From positions 912,001 through 976,000 of the forward strand of contig NZ_JABJUQ010000007.1 in the NCBI RefSeq assembly GCF_013155385.1: a DNA stretch of 64,000 bases, given 5' to 3'. Made by a program: the position numbers and the translations under genes. Within the stretch, counting starts at the first letter, position 1. Each line of letters begins with the position of its first letter. Origin of the DNA: Bacillus sp. WMMC1349 (GTDB lineage Bacteria; Bacillota; Bacilli; Bacillales; Bacillaceae). Positions 63,327 to 64,000 of the stretch are shown one piece after another. The notes below the pieces were generated by a model, which saw nothing but the letters and a program-made list of their open reading frames with translations, was not told where the DNA came from and did not search any database.

Positions 63327-64000
63327 CTAAAAATAATCAGGATAATCAGTAATAATTCCATCGATTTTCCAGCTTTGTAAACGACGTCCGGTCTTCTGTC
63401 CATTGACTGTCCATGCGAAAGCTTTCATACCATGGCGATGAACGGATTTGATTAAAAAAGGATTGAGCATCGTTTGTTTCATGTTGACATATTGCGCAAA
63501 TGAAGAAATGTATTGCAGTTGATGTCGTGAGAACAATCCAAATCTCGGTCTGATCAAAACAGCGGTCGGCAGTGAAGGATAAAGTCTATGAAGCGTTTTG
63601 ATGGCTTCAGGATCAAAAGATTGGACGATAATATTTAATGAAAAACCGAATTGATCAATCAGTTTTCCAAGCGAGTTTTCAATACCCGGCTGTGTTTTTG
63701 AAGACTTGATTTCAATAAGTAAACCCATTTTTTTGTGGTACTTTTGTAAAACAGCTTCAAGTGTTGGAATCTTTTCACCTTGAAAGGCAGGTGAAAACCA
63801 GCTTCCTGCATCCAATTTTTCAAGTTCATGCATTGTAAAATGTTTAACAAAACCAGTTCCGTTTGTCGTCCGATCCACTTTATCATCATGGATAACTGCT
63901 AGTTGATTGTCACGAGTCATTTGAACATCAAGCTCAATAAAATCAGCTGAGAGCTCCCACGCTTTTTCAAAAGCAGCAAAGGTATTTTCCGGTGCATAAG
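63327..64000 (-). CDS. yhdW: glycerophosphodiester phosphodiesterase YhdW, 5' end beyond the window
   Basis: The protein is a GDPD family member whose N-terminus lies outside. Visible are AYAPENTFAAFEKAWE (the loop after the catalytic His region), DFIELDVQMTRDNQLAVIHDD with metal-binding Glu and Asp and the second catalytic His, DRTTNGTG, and the LIEIKS segment. Frame continuity extends to position 64000. It hydrolyses glycerophosphodiesters to glycerol-3-phosphate and alcohol, thematically linked to the glp genes in this window. B. subtilis yhdW occupies this place after the crcB pair. Confidence 0.9.
   Translation of the reverse strand, partial: YAPENTFAAFEKAWELSADFIELDVQMTRDNQLAVIHDDKVDRTTNGTGFVKHFTMHELEKLDAGSWFSPAFQGEKIPTLEAVLQKYHKKMGLLIEIKSSKTQPGIENSLGKLIDQFGFSLNIIVQSFDPEAIKTLHRLYPSLPTAVLIRPRFGLFSRHQLQYISSFAQYVNMKQTMLNPFLIKSVHRHGMKAFAWTVNGQKTGRRLQSWKIDGIITDYPDYF

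Overview
The window is a chromosomal segment of an endospore-forming Bacillus close to the B. subtilis lineage. The base composition is AT-rich, ribosome binding sites are strong (AGGAGG type), GTG and TTG starts are common, and sporulation-linked genes (prkA, yhbH, yhcN, yhcQ, spoVR) are present. Gene order follows, as I remember it, the B. subtilis yhb-yhc-glp-yhd region: bacE/bacF, prkA, yhbH, yhbJ-yhcA, yhcEFGHI, cspB, tcyP, yhcN, yhcQ, yhcT-U-W, glpP-glpF-glpK-glpD, pgcA, azr, yhdB-C, nsrR, spoVR, lytE, citR-citA, yhdH, sigM-yhdL-yhdK, plsC, mpfA (yhdP), yhdT, crcB pair, yhdW. Several genes expected in that order are missing and others are inserted, so this is not B. subtilis itself. I cannot name the species.

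Layout. 1-8100: bactofilins, the prkA/yhbH sporulation genes, and an EmrA/EmrB-like drug export pair with a palindromic operator but no adjacent MarR gene. 8100-12000: five-gene GntR/ABC transporter operon. 12200-26200: cold-shock protein, cystine symporter, an S9 peptidase, spore proteins, an orphan PAS histidine kinase, an MFS exporter, a pseudouridine synthase, a HAD hydrolase and a lipoprotein, with a decayed IS110-like element. 26600-31600: complete glycerol regulon with a cre site and two GlpP-type leader terminators. 31630-34080: a small decaying accessory patch. 34160-42200: phosphoglucomutase, azoreductase, an IS3 remnant, the NO-stress pair nsrR/hmp and spoVR. 42200-46500: a broken IS200/IS605 element, the cell-wall hydrolase lytE, a LexA-box gene and a coiled-coil repeat protein. 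46500-54700: minor citrate synthase with its LysR regulator, a neurotransmitter-symporter-type transporter joined to a PLP decarboxylase, and the sigM operon. 54700-59000: a TetR-controlled acyl-hydrolase and four tandem DUF805 genes. 59000-64000: two CNNM/CBS magnesium-type transporters, two fluoride channel subunits and the end of a glycerophosphodiester phosphodiesterase.

A family of about 150-180 bp GC-rich palindromic repeats is scattered at seven sites, mostly where gene order departs from B. subtilis. One copy supplies the last codons of a hydrolase gene.

The most striking signal is at the two paralogous CNNM/CBS genes (mpfA and yhdT). Each has a perfect Shine-Dalgarno sequence placed over 30 nt from its start codon, with a hairpin between them. 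Folding the hairpin restores a 7-nt spacing in both. Both leaders also carry a very short open reading frame with its own strong Shine-Dalgarno sequence. Together these suggest a translationally controlled leader system on magnesium-type transporters.
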